A stretch of DNA of 64,000 bases from Sporosarcina sp. JAI121 (lineage in GTDB: Bacteria; Bacillota; Bacilli; Bacillales_A; Planococcaceae): positions 1,689,136 to 1,753,135 of the forward strand of contig NZ_JACCCL010000001.1 in the NCBI RefSeq assembly GCF_013408665.1, read 5' to 3'. The translations under genes and the position numbers were made by a program. Below are positions 1-7,606 of this stretch, piece after piece (position 1 is the first letter of the stretch; each line of letters opens with the position of its first letter). A model generated the notes under the pieces. The model made no database searches. It was not told where the DNA came from and was given only the letters and a program-made list of their open reading frames with translations.

Positions 1-19
1 GCATACCTCCTTTTCTACT

Positions 20-175
20 CTAAAATTCAAAAAGCCAATCCAAAAAGACTACAGACCTGCTGTAAGTCAAAATGAACTGGCTTTTTATCTGCGGCTAAAA
101 ATCCCGGATAGGATTTTCTGCAGATTAGGCAGTATTGGCTTTTTACAATATCTTTTGATGCTGATCATGTGTAAT
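20..175 (-). promoter_or_regulatory. Structured 5' leader with terminator hairpin (possible riboswitch)
   Basis: Read on the minus strand, the leader between the promoter and the RBS at 11-7 contains a nested stem (ATCTGC with GCAGAT, enclosing AATCC with GGGATT), then a hairpin TACAG-CAGGT-CTGTA. An outer pairing of AAAAAGCCA with TGGCTTTTT follows, directly followed by a U-rich run. A second copy of AAAAAGCC further upstream could compete for the same 3' strand, which is the layout of a terminator/antiterminator switch. The pieces were seen by eye; I match it to no known riboswitch class, and the regulated gene is outside the window. Confidence 0.4.
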
Positions 176-212
176 GAACGTTTAAACGTTTCTGCATGAT
201 TCGTTAGTTCTT

Positions 213-241
213 ATTCTAGTACATAAAAACGAGTTTGTAAA
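213..241 (-). promoter_or_regulatory. Sigma-A promoter of a gene left of the window
   Basis: On the minus strand there is a TTTACA -35 (241-236) and a TAGAAT -10 (218-213) separated by exactly 17 bp. Transcription would start near 206 and run left toward a gene beyond position 1, whose ribosome binding site GGAGG lies at 11-7. A 14-bp perfect palindrome, AACGTTTAAACGTT, lies just downstream in the early transcribed region and could be an operator. Confidence 0.6.
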
Positions 242-278
242 CAAAATAATGTAATACATCCCAATATTCTATCAATAG

Positions 279-593
279 TTATATTGATGCTTTATAAGAC
301 TCATAATGTTTATATAAATCTTTCAGCGCAGACATTAACGCATTTCCCGCTTTTCCTAAATAATGATTTTTGACACTTTCCATCGGTTTTTCAATACCGT
401 CTTGTAAACTATGCCCTCTAAGCAATTGGTGTACAAACTCTTGTCCATGTACTGTCGCTAACGTACAACTTGCTGCCACAATTACTCCGTACTTTTTGTC
501 GATTTCCGCTGTAATTGTCAATGTTTCATACATATTTTGTGCAGCCATTCCCGCCGGAAGCCGAGCATGTCCCGCAATAAAAACCGTATTCAT
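279..593 (-). CDS. DUF3870 family protein
   Basis: This 104-aa cytoplasmic protein is recognised from memory as the DUF3870 family, whose opening VFIAGHARLPAG and central short hydrophobic strand followed by a TLATVHGQEF segment are typical. No signal peptide or membrane segment is visible. The start is supported by a GGAAGG-type Shine-Dalgarno sequence just upstream. It lies downstream of hyuAB on the same strand with about 180 bp between, so co-transcription is possible but not certain. The family's reaction is unknown to me. DUF3870 genes do occur beside hydantoinase/oxoprolinase-type and transporter genes, so a role in the same catabolic route is an inference from position. Confidence 0.75.
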   Translation of the reverse strand: MNTVFIAGHARLPAGMAAQNMYETLTITAEIDKKYGVIVAASCTLATVHGQEFVHQLLRGHSLQDGIEKPMESVKNHYLGKAGNALMSALKDLYKHYESYKASI

Positions 594-773
594 AGTATTT
601 CCAATCCCTTCCTGACGAATTATTTAGCGTTCTTCATATCAAAACAGCCAATTTGAAGAGCGACATTCATTCTTAAGAATACAGGAAGAGCATTGGATTT
701 AACAGTGTTTTAATTGAAAATATTCCGTGTTCATCCGTTATTTCAAGAAATCATTTTACTTTTAAAAAATAAC

Positions 774-2744
774 TTAGCTCCAGTGCGGAACCATTCTTTC
801 TACAAGCATGTCCCGATATTGTTGAGAAGACTTCGGCAGAATTTTATTAGTTTCATAATCGAAGACAACACCGAATTTTCTGATTAGGTCAAGTTCATCG
901 ATGTCTCCTGATAGATACATTTTTTCTACTGTTTGAATATCCTGTTGAAGCCATTTTTTGCGGTTCATACGAATGTTTTTCCTAGCAACAATTGTTTCTA
1001 TTTCATCAATCTCAAAAAGATCAATGTCTCTGTCAATTTCAGTGATTACAACACCGTAGTCTTTTTTCGCGCGTTCAATGGATACATATTCATCAATGAC
1101 GTCTTCGAGAACAGCACTTGGATTTCGATTTAATGGATCACCAAGACCTCCGCCCCCTGCTGATGGTCTAGTAAATGAATCACCACTTCCGACTTTTACA
1201 TTAGAAAATATAGCTCCAAGGAATTCTCTACTTTCTTTTTCAGGATTTAACCATGCCCCATGGGGAGATGAAGGCAATCCGCCCCAAATACCCCATGTAA
1301 CGGATCTTGATCGATCACAACAATATGACATTACTGTATCTTGAACGGAAGTCAAAATCCCACCTTTTTCAACCCCGCAGCCACCCCGATATTCACCGGG
1401 GCCTCCAGAGTCAATCTTGATTTCATGTTTTGTCGTGATAACAGGCGATAACCTTTCCTGTCCTTCACAAGGCTGAATACTCAAACCAACACCAAAAACA
1501 GGTGATAGCGCATTGGCTCCATCGCGTTTATTTCTGCCTCCGTGTCCGCCTGCCATCCAGTCGTACCACATAAAATATTCTTTCTCTTTATTTCTCGTAT
1601 CCCACCCGCCAACTAACAAGTATTCCAAATTAAATGAACAAGCTAACGCCCGTTCGGGAATAATTGAAGACCATAATTCAAAACATGCATTCATAATTTT
1701 TTCATAGGCGCCCGAACAAAATCCGGTAACCGCAATTGGACATGGAGCATTTACAACTGAATTTTCAGGTAATTCGACATGTACAACACGATAAAACCCG
1801 GAATTCAGTGGAATATCCGGAAAAAACGTTTTCGTTCCAGCGTAAGTTGCTGATAACGATGCTCCGTATCCAGCGTTCAAAAAGCATCCTATATATGAAT
1901 GCGAACCACTTAGGTCATAAAACACTTCATCATCTTTAATCGTCATTTTCACTTTAATCGGGATTAATCCATCGCCTATATCAGGATCCATATCAATATA
2001 ATCCGTTGTTTCCCACGTGCCGTTTGGAAGTGCCTTTATATTTGCTCGTGCTAATCGCTCTACATAGTCTTGAACTTCTTCAAAAGCGGTTAATATAGTT
2101 TCGACTCCATATTTATTAATCAATGCAATTAGTTGTTTTTCTCCTACTCTTGTTGCTTCCACTTGCGATCGTAAATCTCCTAACCGTTCTTCTGGTACAC
2201 GCATATTAGATACGAGTAAATTCGCTACATCTTTTAAGTAAACGCCCTTACTATAGATCCGAAGCGGTGGAATTCTCATTCCTTCCCCGAAATGTTCTTT
2301 CGATTTAATATCAAAGGATCCCGGGACAGAACCGCCCATATCTGCCCAGTGACCATTTACTTGCATAAAAGCAATAATTCTCTTCTTATAAAAGACAGGA
2401 GTAATGACTCTGGTATCACTAAAATGAGTCCCCCCTCTATACGGATCATTAATTAAAAACACATCTCCAGGATGAATATCATCCTTAAAATCTTCAATAA
2501 CCGCTTTCGCAGTTAAGTGAAGGGTACCGACATGAACAGAAATGTCCTGTGTACCTTGCATCACAGTATTTCCTTCCGCATCACAAATTGCCGAGCTAAA
2601 ATCACGATTATAAATAACGAATGAATAGCAGGTTCTTAAAACCTGTTCCGACATCTGGTCCACCAAATTCACATATGCATTTTTCAACACTTCAAATGTT
2701 ACAGGATCTAGTTTACTTTGAAATAATTGCGGTGCTTTTACCAT
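774..2744 (-). CDS. hyuB: Hydantoinase B / oxoprolinase B family subunit
   Basis: This 656-aa protein belongs to the HyuB/N-methylhydantoinase B family and would work with the HyuA protein encoded just upstream in ATP-dependent opening of a hydantoin- or oxoproline-like ring. Typical elements are DPVTFEVLKNAY near the N-terminus, ISVHVGTLHLT, INDPYRGGTHFSD, a GGHGGRNKRDGANA segment, and a C-terminal GGGGLGDP motif. I prefer the ATG at 2744 because the AAGGGGA ribosome binding site overlaps the ATG two codons earlier. HyuA ends at 2760, so the two genes are translationally close and form one operon. The actual substrate cannot be read from sequence; proximity to the allantoin genes suggests a cyclic ureide, which is inference. 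Confidence 0.88.
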   Translation of the reverse strand: MVKAPQLFQSKLDPVTFEVLKNAYVNLVDQMSEQVLRTCYSFVIYNRDFSSAICDAEGNTVMQGTQDISVHVGTLHLTAKAVIEDFKDDIHPGDVFLINDPYRGGTHFSDTRVITPVFYKKRIIAFMQVNGHWADMGGSVPGSFDIKSKEHFGEGMRIPPLRIYSKGVYLKDVANLLVSNMRVPEERLGDLRSQVEATRVGEKQLIALINKYGVETILTAFEEVQDYVERLARANIKALPNGTWETTDYIDMDPDIGDGLIPIKVKMTIKDDEVFYDLSGSHSYIGCFLNAGYGASLSATYAGTKTFFPDIPLNSGFYRVVHVELPENSVVNAPCPIAVTGFCSGAYEKIMNACFELWSSIIPERALACSFNLEYLLVGGWDTRNKEKEYFMWYDWMAGGHGGRNKRDGANALSPVFGVGLSIQPCEGQERLSPVITTKHEIKIDSGGPGEYRGGCGVEKGGILTSVQDTVMSYCCDRSRSVTWGIWGGLPSSPHGAWLNPEKESREFLGAIFSNVKVGSGDSFTRPSAGGGGLGDPLNRNPSAVLEDVIDEYVSIERAKKDYGVVITEIDRDIDLFEIDEIETIVARKNIRMNRKKWLQQDIQTVEKMYLSGDIDELDLIRKFGVVFDYETNKILPKSSQQYRDMLVERMVPHWS

Positions 2745-2759
2745 GCTCATTCCCCTTTA

Positions 2760-4796
2760 CTAGTTAATATAGCGGATAATAATATTACGATAATCATCTG
2801 TCTTTGCAATGAATAGCGGAGGAATTACAATCGTCGAATCAAGTTGTTCAATAATTGCTGGTCCCTCTATCTCCATCCCAGTCGGCAAACTCTCTCGGCT
2901 ATATACGGGAGTATCGACGAAACCGTCAGACTCTTCAAAGTAAACTGGCCGATGACATAGTAGTGCTGATTGCAACGTTCCTGTTTTAATTTTTTTCGGA
3001 AGTGCAGGTTTTTCTACCGTTCCAATTGCTGCTACACGGAGTCCGTATATTTCTACTTTTTGATTAGGGTTAGAAAAAGCAAACTCACGCTCATGCTCTT
3101 TATGAAATTGTTCAAGTGCTCCATCAATCGAGTCGAGTGTCCGTCCAATTGTAATCGCTAAAGATCTCCATTGCCCCGAATATCTCATATCAATATAACG
3201 AATGAAATTCATATCCTTATCAGCAATTCCCTCTTCAACTAAAAGGCCTTTTGCTTCTTTTTCCATAGTAGAAAACTCCGCTTCTAAGTCTTCTATTGAT
3301 ACATTTTTCGCATCCGTCAAATAAGTTTTTGTAATGTCGTGCTGAACGTCAACCATCAAACATCCCATTGCTGCGGCAACTCCTGAATGAGGCGGAATAA
3401 TGACATTCGGAATGTCCATCTCTTTAGCTAAGTAAGCACCATGAAGCCCTCCAGCACCGCCAAAAGCAACGAGGGCAAAATCACGGGGATCATAGCCTCG
3501 GCGAACTGAAATTAATCGGAGCGCATCACACATATTCGCATTTGCTACTTTTAAAATTGAATTTGCAGCTTCTGCCACTTTAAGGTTAAATGGATCACCT
3601 ATTTGATCACGAACGGCTGTAATAGCGGATTCTTTATCCAAGATCATTTGTCCGTTAAGTAATTGCGTACTTAATCTTCCAAGGATTAAGTTTGCGTCAG
3701 TATTTGTGGGTACCTCACCACCAAGTCCGTAACATGCGGGACCTGGTTCAGCACCAGCACTTTTCGGTCCATTCCGTAATGCTCCGCCCTCATCTATCCA
3801 AGAAATGCTACCGCCACCAGCTCCGATTGTTAAGATTTCTATACTTGGAAAACCAATTGGATATCCGTATTCAATCGCCCAGTCCTTCGTAATTCTCAAT
3901 TCACCCTCATACATTAAAGATATATCCGTGCTTGTCCCACCCATATCGAATCCAATTGCATTTTGATAACCACATAAATTAGCAATATATTTACTTGCAA
4001 TTGCCCCTGCCGCGATTCCAGAACTCGCTAAACGTGCTGCATATCGCGGGACTGTTTCAGAGGTCATGACGCCGCCTCCGGAGTGGAGAACTAATATGTC
4101 CCCTTCATAACCAAGGGCTTCCATTTCTCCTTCCAGTTTTTTAATGTAGTTACTCACGGTTGGTCCAAGTACAGCGTTCACAATAGTTGTACTCATTCTT
4201 TCGTGTTCAAATATTTCTGGCAACACATCATTAGATGTACAAATGTAAACGTCCCCTAATTCCTCTTGAAAAATCTTTTTCACTATTGCTTCATTTTCTC
4301 CATTGATATATGCGTTAATAAAACAAACAGCAACAGATTCAACACCACGTCTTTTAAGTTTAGTGGCCAATGCCTTTACTTCTACTGGATCAATCTCTTC
4401 CAATATAGTACCTGCATAGTCCATTCTTTCGTTTACCTCGAACCGATCACGACGTTTAATATATGGCGGGGCAACATCATTATAAGCATCCCATAAATCC
4501 AATCTTGTGCCATCGCGAATTTCAATCACATCACGAAACCCTTTAGTCGTTACAAGTGCAGTATTCGGTAATTTTCTTTCAATTAATGCATTTGTTCCCA
4601 CTGTGGTACCATGTGAAAATTGCAAAATATCTTTCCCGGATAAACCTGTTTTCTTAACGCCTTCTATAATCCCTTTTTCGGGATTTGAGGGAGTAGAAGC
4701 AACCTTCGTAATAAACATTTCCTTCTTTTTTTCATCGAAGACAAACACATCTGTGAATGTTCCACCAACATCAACTGCAAAACGGTAATTTGACAA
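2760..4796 (-). CDS. hyuA: Hydantoinase A / oxoprolinase A family subunit
   Basis: This 678-aa protein is the ATP-binding partner of HyuB. The N-terminal DVGGTFTDVF motif and the later GFDMGGTSTDIS motif are the two phosphate-binding loops of the ASKHA-like hydantoinase A fold, and FGGAGGLHG occurs near the C-terminal domain. The protein has the usual family length. Translation appears to start at a TTG preceded by GGGGAG. It is the first gene of the hyuAB operon, with a consensus promoter about 210 bp upstream, a terminator-like hairpin in the leader and a cre-like site between that hairpin and the RBS. Regulation by carbon status plus attenuation is therefore likely. The substrate is unknown; N-methylhydantoinase, 5-oxoprolinase or acetone carboxylase-like activities all occur in the superfamily. 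Confidence 0.88.
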   Translation of the reverse strand: MSNYRFAVDVGGTFTDVFVFDEKKKEMFITKVASTPSNPEKGIIEGVKKTGLSGKDILQFSHGTTVGTNALIERKLPNTALVTTKGFRDVIEIRDGTRLDLWDAYNDVAPPYIKRRDRFEVNERMDYAGTILEEIDPVEVKALATKLKRRGVESVAVCFINAYINGENEAIVKKIFQEELGDVYICTSNDVLPEIFEHERMSTTIVNAVLGPTVSNYIKKLEGEMEALGYEGDILVLHSGGGVMTSETVPRYAARLASSGIAAGAIASKYIANLCGYQNAIGFDMGGTSTDISLMYEGELRITKDWAIEYGYPIGFPSIEILTIGAGGGSISWIDEGGALRNGPKSAGAEPGPACYGLGGEVPTNTDANLILGRLSTQLLNGQMILDKESAITAVRDQIGDPFNLKVAEAANSILKVANANMCDALRLISVRRGYDPRDFALVAFGGAGGLHGAYLAKEMDIPNVIIPPHSGVAAAMGCLMVDVQHDITKTYLTDAKNVSIEDLEAEFSTMEKEAKGLLVEEGIADKDMNFIRYIDMRYSGQWRSLAITIGRTLDSIDGALEQFHKEHEREFAFSNPNQKVEIYGLRVAAIGTVEKPALPKKIKTGTLQSALLCHRPVYFEESDGFVDTPVYSRESLPTGMEIEGPAIIEQLDSTIVIPPLFIAKTDDYRNIIIRYIN

Positions 4797-4821
4797 ATTC
4801 TCTCTCCCCTTTTACCTTTTA

Positions 4822-4835
4822 TGAAAACGCTTCCA
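4822..4835. promoter_or_regulatory. CcpA cre-like site upstream of hyuA
   Basis: TGAAAACGCTTCCA fits the Bacillus cre consensus TGNAANCGNWNNCW on both strands. It sits inside the hyuAB transcript, between the leader hairpin and the start codon, a position where CcpA would act as a roadblock to elongation. This predicts carbon catabolite repression of hyuAB. Only this one site near the operon was noticed. Confidence 0.6.
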
Positions 4836-4894
4836 TAAAAATAAAAATGACCAATAAAATTATTCAAAAACACCTTGAATAATTTAACTGGTCA
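4836..4894 (-). terminator. Terminator-like hairpin in the hyuAB leader
   Basis: On the minus strand GACCAGTTAAATTATTCA pairs imperfectly with TGAATAATTTTATTGGTC (4893-4848) and is followed by ATTTTTATTTTT. It lies between the promoter at 5042-5014 and hyuA, so it would act as an attenuator rather than an end-of-gene terminator. No aptamer class was recognised in the roughly 110 nt between the transcription start and the hairpin. Confidence 0.55.
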
Positions 4895-5013
4895 CGATCC
4901 ACTTTTTTATTCAGTAGATTCTACAGTTTTTATGGGTTTAAAATGTTCTCGTTTCACTGGATGTTAGTAGCGATTAACTACTTTACGTGTGAAATCGTTG
5001 TTCCTACTAAATT

Positions 5014-5042
5014 AGTATAACTAACAATACAATGAAAGTCAA
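5014..5042 (-). promoter_or_regulatory. Sigma-A promoter of hyuAB
   Basis: TTGACT (5042-5037) and TATACT (5019-5014) are separated by 17 bp on the minus strand, a near-consensus promoter. An inverted repeat, TTAGTATAACTAA, at 5012-5024 covers the -10 region and could be an operator. The leader to the hyuA start is about 210 nt and contains the hairpin and cre-like site listed separately. Confidence 0.65.
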
Positions 5043-5177
5043 TTCAGTATTTTTAGTTAACTGTCCATTAATATGACCTTTTTAAAATATATATTGAAAT
5101 ACTAAATATGAACATATTATGGCCCCCGGCAATATGCTATTTTTCAATTTAGTTTGATTATCAGGTACTATCCAACA

Positions 5178-5207
5178 CAAAAACGCCCATCGAAACGATA
5201 GGCGTCT
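5178..5207 (-). terminator. Rho-independent terminator of the repeat-containing secreted protein gene
   Basis: ACGCCTATCG-TTT-CGATGGGCGT (minus strand) is a 10-bp stem followed by TTTTTG. It starts 14 bp after the stop codon of the 5219-6307 gene. Confidence 0.8.
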
Positions 5208-5218
5208 TAAAATAATCT

Positions 5219-6307
5219 TCATCTGTTAAAAGTCTCTCCATTGATGATAACTTTTGAGGCACGAAACGGGATGCTTTGGTTCATTAAAAAATAAGGGTCT
5301 AATATAGCGTAGAACGATTCCCATTGGAGATCTACTAGCTCATAATCACCATTCTGATCTGAAGTAAGGATTCCTTTGTAAATTTCTTGTAGTTTAGAAA
5401 GATCGTCGTTTGACACTTCAAAATCATAATAAGTCATTTGCTCCTCAAATGTTGGAATTGGATAAGCAGCACGGTAATAAGGACGCATAGCTAAATCAAA
5501 GGCCTCCCATTTCTCCATCGAAAGCTGATCGTCCCCATCTTGGTTGACCATACGAGCATCTTCATATAACTGCTTGATCACCGGGAAATCCACTTCAGAA
5601 ATAGTAATATTCAAGTCTTTAATATAATCTTCAAATGTCGGCTCTACATAATACTTGTTGACAATCTCAAAAAACTGAGTCATCTTCTCACCGGATTCTT
5701 CTTCCGCTCCACTTTTTGAAAGTGAAATCCACTCATTGTAAAGTTTCTCCATTTGAACGAGGTCGTCATCAGTAAATGCATACTCAAACATACTTATATA
5801 AACATCAAATGGTTCAGGCTCCCAGTTGGCAAGGTAATATGGTTTTGTTATTTGATTGATTCGCATCCAGAATTCCCCGGCCTCTTCCCATGATTCAGCC
5901 TTTTCTAAAGCCATTGCTTGATTGTAAAGAAGTTCTAGCTCACTAATTTCATCTTCTGTTACTCCGTTCGGCAGGTTTTTCACGAAATAGTCAAAGTCAT
6001 AGAATTCGGAAAAACTTTCAAGTTCCTTTCCTTCAATTTGGACAATAGCTCCGACCAAAAGATTCATCGTCTTAATTTGTTCATCTGCGAAGCTATGCAA
6101 ACCAATATGATAACGTTTACCATCATCCCCTTTTACGATTATTTCATTACCCCAACTTTCAAAAACGGTACCTTTGATAATCTGTTCCATTTGAACGTGG
6201 GCTTTGGTTTGTCCTACTGCGGCGGAAGTATATGACGGCATCAATACACCAATCCCAAGTGCTATCGCAATGGTAGCAAAAAACATCCTTTTCTTTTCTT
6301 TTCTCAT
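5219..6307 (-). CDS. Secreted protein with four ~66-residue repeats, function unknown
   Basis: This 362-aa protein starts with a typical Sec signal peptide (basic MRKEKKRM, hydrophobic core, cleavage probably after YTSAA). Residues about 35-100 look like a small beta domain. From about residue 100 to 345 there are four degenerate tandem units of about 66 residues. Each runs roughly as an aromatic-Asp-Tyr start, a Val/Ile-Ser/Thr-x-x-Asp helix start, a Leu-x-x-Leu-Tyr helix, a Trp or Phe in a second helix, then PYY and a proline-rich link. The net charge is strongly acidic. AAGGGGA precedes the ATG. It is monocistronic, with its own terminator. I do not recognise a family, and an extracellular or cell-wall-associated role is inferred only from the signal peptide. 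Confidence 0.7.
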   Translation of the reverse strand: MRKEKKRMFFATIAIALGIGVLMPSYTSAAVGQTKAHVQMEQIIKGTVFESWGNEIIVKGDDGKRYHIGLHSFADEQIKTMNLLVGAIVQIEGKELESFSEFYDFDYFVKNLPNGVTEDEISELELLYNQAMALEKAESWEEAGEFWMRINQITKPYYLANWEPEPFDVYISMFEYAFTDDDLVQMEKLYNEWISLSKSGAEEESGEKMTQFFEIVNKYYVEPTFEDYIKDLNITISEVDFPVIKQLYEDARMVNQDGDDQLSMEKWEAFDLAMRPYYRAAYPIPTFEEQMTYYDFEVSNDDLSKLQEIYKGILTSDQNGDYELVDLQWESFYAILDPYFLMNQSIPFRASKVIINGETFNR

Positions 6308-6638
6308 AGCTAAATCCCCTTTTTTAGAAATGATTGTGTATTAATTTGACGGATGAACAGGGACTTGTTTCAGTATTCTCAAGATTAATCTAAAGAAATA
6401 AGTCCCTTACTAACATGAACAATTTTCTATTCTTCCATATACCTATTTATTGTATGTTCAGACTAGAAAAGTATGACTGTCGAATAGTTTGTAATCCATC
6501 TTAATTAGTTATTGTGATTTACTTATATATACTGCAGACATTTCATATAAGGCTAGACTTCGACCAAGAAAATCGTCTTCACTCATTTGTGTATAATGAA
6601 TCATAACGCTATGTGTTTAAAAGATAGGGTGAGGACGC
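6308..6638. other. Divergent intergenic region
   Basis: This 331-bp AT-rich gap separates the minus-strand secreted protein gene from the plus-strand protease gene. A TATAAT hexamer at 6592-6597 lies about 40 bp before the protease start and may be its -10 element, but I see no good -35 at the right distance. No RNA gene or ORF was recognised. Confidence 0.4.
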
Positions 6639-7454
6639 ATGAAGTCTACTGAAAAACAACAAACTGATTTATTAAACGAAGATTATGTAGATGAGATTGA
6701 TGATGATGAACTGCAAGTATTGGTATTAGAAGCCCAACGAGAGGCACTTTCTGAAGAGAATCCGGATAAATCAAGCCGTAAAACAAAACGTCCATTTCCA
6801 AAGTGGGTGTTTTGGCTGACTTCTATCATGTTGGTCTTCAATACATTTGCGGTGATTTTTGAAATTTATTCAATTCCGGCCATTGATTTTTTAAAGACTT
6901 CTGCCCGATTGTCATCTCAAAAAGATATTGCTTCTTATAAGAAGTCTGTTGTCGTTATCGTGACTGAAGATAGCAAGGGAACCGGCTTTTCGATATCAAG
7001 TGATGGAACCATCCTCACAAACTACCATGTTATCGAAGGATACGATACTGTCACGGTCAAATTTCCTGATGAAGGTCTTATTACCGCCACAGTTGTACAT
7101 ACCTTTCCATCAATTGATCTCGCTGTGCTAGAAACGAATGGTGAGAACTTACCCTATTTACAGCTTGCGGAACAAACGTCGTATGTAGACGATGAGCCCA
7201 TTTACTTCATTGGCAATCCATTAAGCTTCACAGGCATTGCAAATGAAGGAATGATTATTGGCGACATACTGTTAAGTGGTTGGGAAGAGCCTGTGGTTAT
7301 GATAAATGCGCCGGTTTTCAAAGGAAATAGCGGAAGTCCCGTAGTGAATCGTAAAGGGCAAGTAATTGGCATTGTGTTCGCCACATTAAAACATGAGGCA
7401 TATGGTGAAGTTGGATTATTTGTGCCTATTGACGAGTATCACAACCGGCAATAA
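6639..7454 (+). CDS. Membrane-anchored S1C (HtrA-like) serine protease lacking a PDZ domain
   Basis: This 271-aa protein has an acidic cytoplasmic N-terminus (residues 1-50), one transmembrane segment (about 55-80) and an extracellular trypsin-like domain. The catalytic triad is visible as His130 in TNYHVIEG, Asp160 in SIDLAVLE and Ser231 in GNSGSPV. The protein ends right after the protease domain, so unlike HtrA/HtrB/YyxA it carries no C-terminal PDZ domain and the oligomerisation/substrate-recognition module is missing. GGGTGAGG precedes the ATG and a terminator follows. It is likely a cell-envelope protease. The acidic cytoplasmic tail could sense or tether something, which is inference. 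Confidence 0.85.
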   Translation: MKSTEKQQTDLLNEDYVDEIDDDELQVLVLEAQREALSEENPDKSSRKTKRPFPKWVFWLTSIMLVFNTFAVIFEIYSIPAIDFLKTSARLSSQKDIASYKKSVVVIVTEDSKGTGFSISSDGTILTNYHVIEGYDTVTVKFPDEGLITATVVHTFPSIDLAVLETNGENLPYLQLAEQTSYVDDEPIYFIGNPLSFTGIANEGMIIGDILLSGWEEPVVMINAPVFKGNSGSPVVNRKGQVIGIVFATLKHEAYGEVGLFVPIDEYHNRQ

Positions 7455-7540
7455 TATCAGTGATTCGAAATCGGTTCAGTACCAGTCAACTTTCTGTCCC
7501 CTTCACGATGACATTAATTTATTGAAGTAAACACATCAAA

Positions 7541-7577
7541 GAAACCAGCCACAAACGAACATGACTGGTTTCTTTTT
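7541..7577 (+). terminator. Rho-independent terminator after the S1C protease gene
   Basis: GAAACCAG pairs with CTGGTTTC around a 16-nt loop and is followed by TTTTTC on the plus strand. The minus strand is less U-rich, so it probably serves mainly the protease gene but may also act on transcripts leaving glcB, which ends at 7607. Confidence 0.7.
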
Positions 7578-7606
7578 CACTACTGGGAACTTTATATCCC
7601 CATATT

